This document shows, one piece after another, positions 62,299-64,000 of a stretch of 64,000 nt of DNA. Source of the DNA: Roseburia porci (lineage in GTDB: Bacteria; Bacillota; Clostridia; Lachnospirales; Lachnospiraceae); contig NZ_VUNI01000009.1 in the NCBI RefSeq assembly GCF_009695765.1, positions 1 to 64,000 of the forward strand. The letters run 5' to 3'. The notes below the pieces were generated by a model that did not search any database, had not been told where the DNA came from, and was given only the letters and a program-made list of their open reading frames with translations. Numbering within the stretch: position 1 is the first letter of the stretch; each line of letters begins with the position of its first letter. Position numbers and translations under genes: made by a program.

Positions 62299-63618
62299 TT
62301 AAAGTCTTGTTTCAACGAAAATATCATAAATCGCTTTAATTGCATTTTCAAAATCGTCATTGCTTACACCGATGATGATATTTAACTCAGAAGATCCCTG
62401 GTCGATCATCTTAACGTTGATATTTGCATGTGCAAGTGCGGAGAAGATACGTCCAGCAGTACCTCTCTGTGACTTCATTCCACGTCCAACAACTGCGATC
62501 AGTGCCAGATCTGCTTCAAGATCAATGATGTCCGGATGAGCCAGTCTGCGCAGCGCACTGATAACCTGCTGCTCTTTTCCTTCAAACTCAGCCTGATGAA
62601 CAAAAACAGTCATGGTGTCGATACCGGATGGCATATGTTCGATGGAAATACCGTTCTCCTCGAATGCCTGAAGTGCTTTTCGGCAGAAACCAACTTCAGA
62701 GTTCATCATATCTTTGTCGATGCTTACGGCAACAAATCCTTTCTTACCAGCGATACCGGTAATGGTGTATTCTGCCTTCTGACATGTGCTTTCTACGATC
62801 AGTGTTCCCTCATCATCCGGAGCATTGGTGTTCTTGATATTGATTGGAATACCAGCCTTACGTACCGGGAAGATTGCATCCTCATGTAAAACAGATGCTC
62901 CCATGTAGGATAACTCGCGAAGTTCGCGGTATGTGATAACCTTGATCGGTTTGGAATCTTTGATAATACGAGGATCTGCTACCAGACATCCGGATACGTC
63001 AGTCCAATTCTCATACATGCTTGCGTGTACTGCTTTTGACACGATAGATCCGGTAATATCGGAACCGCCTCTTGAAAATGTACGGATGCTTCCATCCGGA
63101 TTCGAACCGTAAAATCCAGGAATAACTGCAGTAGGAATCTTCTCAAGTTTTGCGGAAAGTACTTTATCGGTACGGTCTGCATCAAAATTGCCATCTTCGT
63201 CAAAAAAGATTACTTCTGCAGAATCCACGAATGTATATCCAAGATAATTAGCCATGATAATACCGTTTAAGTATTCTCCGCGGCTTGCCGCATAATCTAC
63301 TCCGGCTTTCTTCTTAAAATTCTCGGAAATCTTCTTAAATTCCTCTTCCAGAGACAGCTTTAACTGTAATCCGTTGATGATCGAATCATAACGGTCTTTG
63401 ATCTTCATCAGCTGAACACGGAAATCTTTCTCTTCTTCTGCAAGTGCATAACATGCATACAGCATATCGGTAACCTTTGTATCCTTTGAGTTACGTTTAC
63501 CCGGTGCACTTGGCACAACGTATTTTCTCTCTTTATCCGAACGGATGATCTTTCCTACCTTTGCGAACTGCTCCGCACTTGCAAGTGAACTTCCGCCAAA
63601 TTTCACAACCTTAACCAT
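62299..63618 (-). CDS. lysC: Aspartate kinase
   Basis: Aspartate kinase starts the lysine/threonine/methionine and dipicolinate branch. The 439-residue product has KFGGSSLAS at residues 6-14, SRGGSDITGS near 181, and two C-terminal ACT domains (GFVAVSIDKDMMNSEVGF, LIAVVGRGMKSQRGTAGRIFS). Class and length are those of a monofunctional enzyme with feedback control. The gene has a strong promoter and lies 66 bases upstream of dpaA; in Bacillus the dpaAB genes also sit with dapG, an aspartate kinase gene. Confidence 0.96.
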   Translation of the reverse strand: MVKVVKFGGSSLASAEQFAKVGKIIRSDKERKYVVPSAPGKRNSKDTKVTDMLYACYALAEEEKDFRVQLMKIKDRYDSIINGLQLKLSLEEEFKKISENFKKKAGVDYAASRGEYLNGIIMANYLGYTFVDSAEVIFFDEDGNFDADRTDKVLSAKLEKIPTAVIPGFYGSNPDGSIRTFSRGGSDITGSIVSKAVHASMYENWTDVSGCLVADPRIIKDSKPIKVITYRELRELSYMGASVLHEDAIFPVRKAGIPINIKNTNAPDDEGTLIVESTCQKAEYTITGIAGKKGFVAVSIDKDMMNSEVGFCRKALQAFEENGISIEHMPSGIDTMTVFVHQAEFEGKEQQVISALRRLAHPDIIDLEADLALIAVVGRGMKSQRGTAGRIFSALAHANINVKMIDQGSSELNIIIGVSNDDFENAIKAIYDIFVETRL

Positions 63619-63663
63619 TTCTTTCGCTCCTTACTGACCCATCAATTTCAAAATGCTTCCCGC

Positions 63664-63700
63664 GTTTTAACCGCTTTTCTTAGCCGTTTCAGGTTAAAAC
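63664..63700 (-). repeat. Inverted repeat in the lysC leader
   Basis: GTTTTAACC and GGTTAAAAC form a perfect 9-base-pair stem with a 19-base interior, between the promoter and the start codon of lysC. No U-tract follows on either strand. It is not the lysine (L-box) riboswitch. It may be an operator or an mRNA element. Confidence 0.6.
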
Positions 63701-63711
63701 TCGCTCCGCTA

Positions 63712-63739
63712 ATTATACCATATGCTTAAAATTCGTCAA
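63712..63739 (-). promoter_or_regulatory. Promoter of lysC
   Basis: TTGACG (63734-63739) and TATAAT (63712-63717) are 16 bases apart on the minus strand. The leader to the lysC ATG is about 90 bases. Confidence 0.8.
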
Positions 63740-63843
63740 TTTTTTTCCTGTGTTTCAATTATAGTATTTAATTATTAATATCATTCGTCTTGGTAATAAA
63801 CATACTTATGTCCCATAAGTAACAGATATAGATTCAAATGCCT

Positions 63844-64000
63844 TTAATCCATATATATGATATCGGTATCAATAAGATCCGTTCCTCCATCGATGGTCAG
63901 AATTCCATAAGATGGCGGAGTTCCGTACGGTGGTGCTCCAATGCTTCCGGGATTCAGATAAACAATGCCCTCATAAAAATCCTGGTATACACAGTGTGTA
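63844..64000 (-). CDS. YfcE-like metallophosphoesterase, C-terminal end (partial)
   Basis: The minus-strand frame running off the right edge encodes about 51 residues ending in a stop. They include THCVYQ, IVYLNPGSIGAPPYG and SYGILTIDGG, the C-terminal region of YfcE/MJ0936-type phosphodiesterases, where the His of GHTH binds metal. The N-terminal catalytic part is outside the window. The 225 bases between this gene and lysC hold the lysC promoter and leader and nothing else I can recognise. Confidence 0.75.
   Translation of the reverse strand, partial: THCVYQDFYEGIVYLNPGSIGAPPYGTPPSYGILTIDGGTDLIDTDIIYMD

Overview
The window looks like the chromosome of a motile, spore-forming, butyrate-producing member of the Lachnospiraceae (Clostridia, Roseburia/Agathobacter-like). 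This rests on the combination of genes: a butyryl-CoA pathway cluster (thl-hbd-bcd-etfB-etfA), an mbl-flgF-flgG-flgJ flagellar/cytoskeleton cluster, dipicolinate synthase genes (dpaA-dpaB) behind a SigK-like promoter, tRNA genes without encoded CCA, and Gram-positive type Shine-Dalgarno and sigma-A promoter sequences. The genus is an inference; no database search was possible. Almost all genes lie on the minus strand.

Layout. 1-715: the 5' end of a 16S rRNA gene, two tRNA-Ser genes and their promoters. 712-6132: an operon for tRNA t6A modification and related functions (ycxB-like, tsaE, tsaB, rimI, rnz, a membrane-anchored unknown, tsaD, ispD). 6180-9476: riboflavin transporter ribU under a complete FMN riboswitch plus terminator, and tex. 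9519-14808: small membrane proteins, a DUF975 protein with a uracil permease, then an ECF transporter S component with coaBC. 15032-20408: the butyrate cluster, which lacks crotonase and has hairpins between its genes. 20463-28105: a coiled-coil/SleB-type cell wall hydrolase, a degenerate HD-GYP protein, and carAB with a leader that looks like an attenuator. 28179-34270: a tail-anchored GNAT protein with recD2, and the mbl-flagellar cluster. 34403-39452: uvrA and uvrB with an SOS box upstream.

39454-50932 is the most interesting part. A seven-gene, tightly coupled operon runs from an Hsp70-like ATPase through a CbbX/SpoVK-type AAA+ ATPase, two unknown proteins (one with a possible J-like N-terminus, one TPR-like), a CPBP intramembrane protease and a 51-residue protein to a sigma factor that carries its own transmembrane segment and extracellular domain. 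The operon and two neighbouring units (an intracellular BspA-type repeat protein and a membrane protein with a repeat-like N-terminus) each have the same ECF-type promoter, AAAACCTG-N14-CGTCTTA. This looks like a self-contained sigma-factor regulon for protein quality control or envelope stress, possibly released by intramembrane proteolysis. It is the best candidate here for an undescribed system.

50965-57661: an MBOAT plus AlgJ-like pair probably O-acetylating a surface polymer, a lipoprotein, a transglutaminase-like gene broken at a G6 run, a MATE exporter and a LacI-type regulator. 57598-64000: secA, a TSCPD-domain protein, dpaB, dpaA and lysC (dipicolinate branch of the lysine pathway), and the 3' end of a YfcE-like phosphoesterase. 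I saw no CRISPR array, insertion sequence, prophage or integrase.
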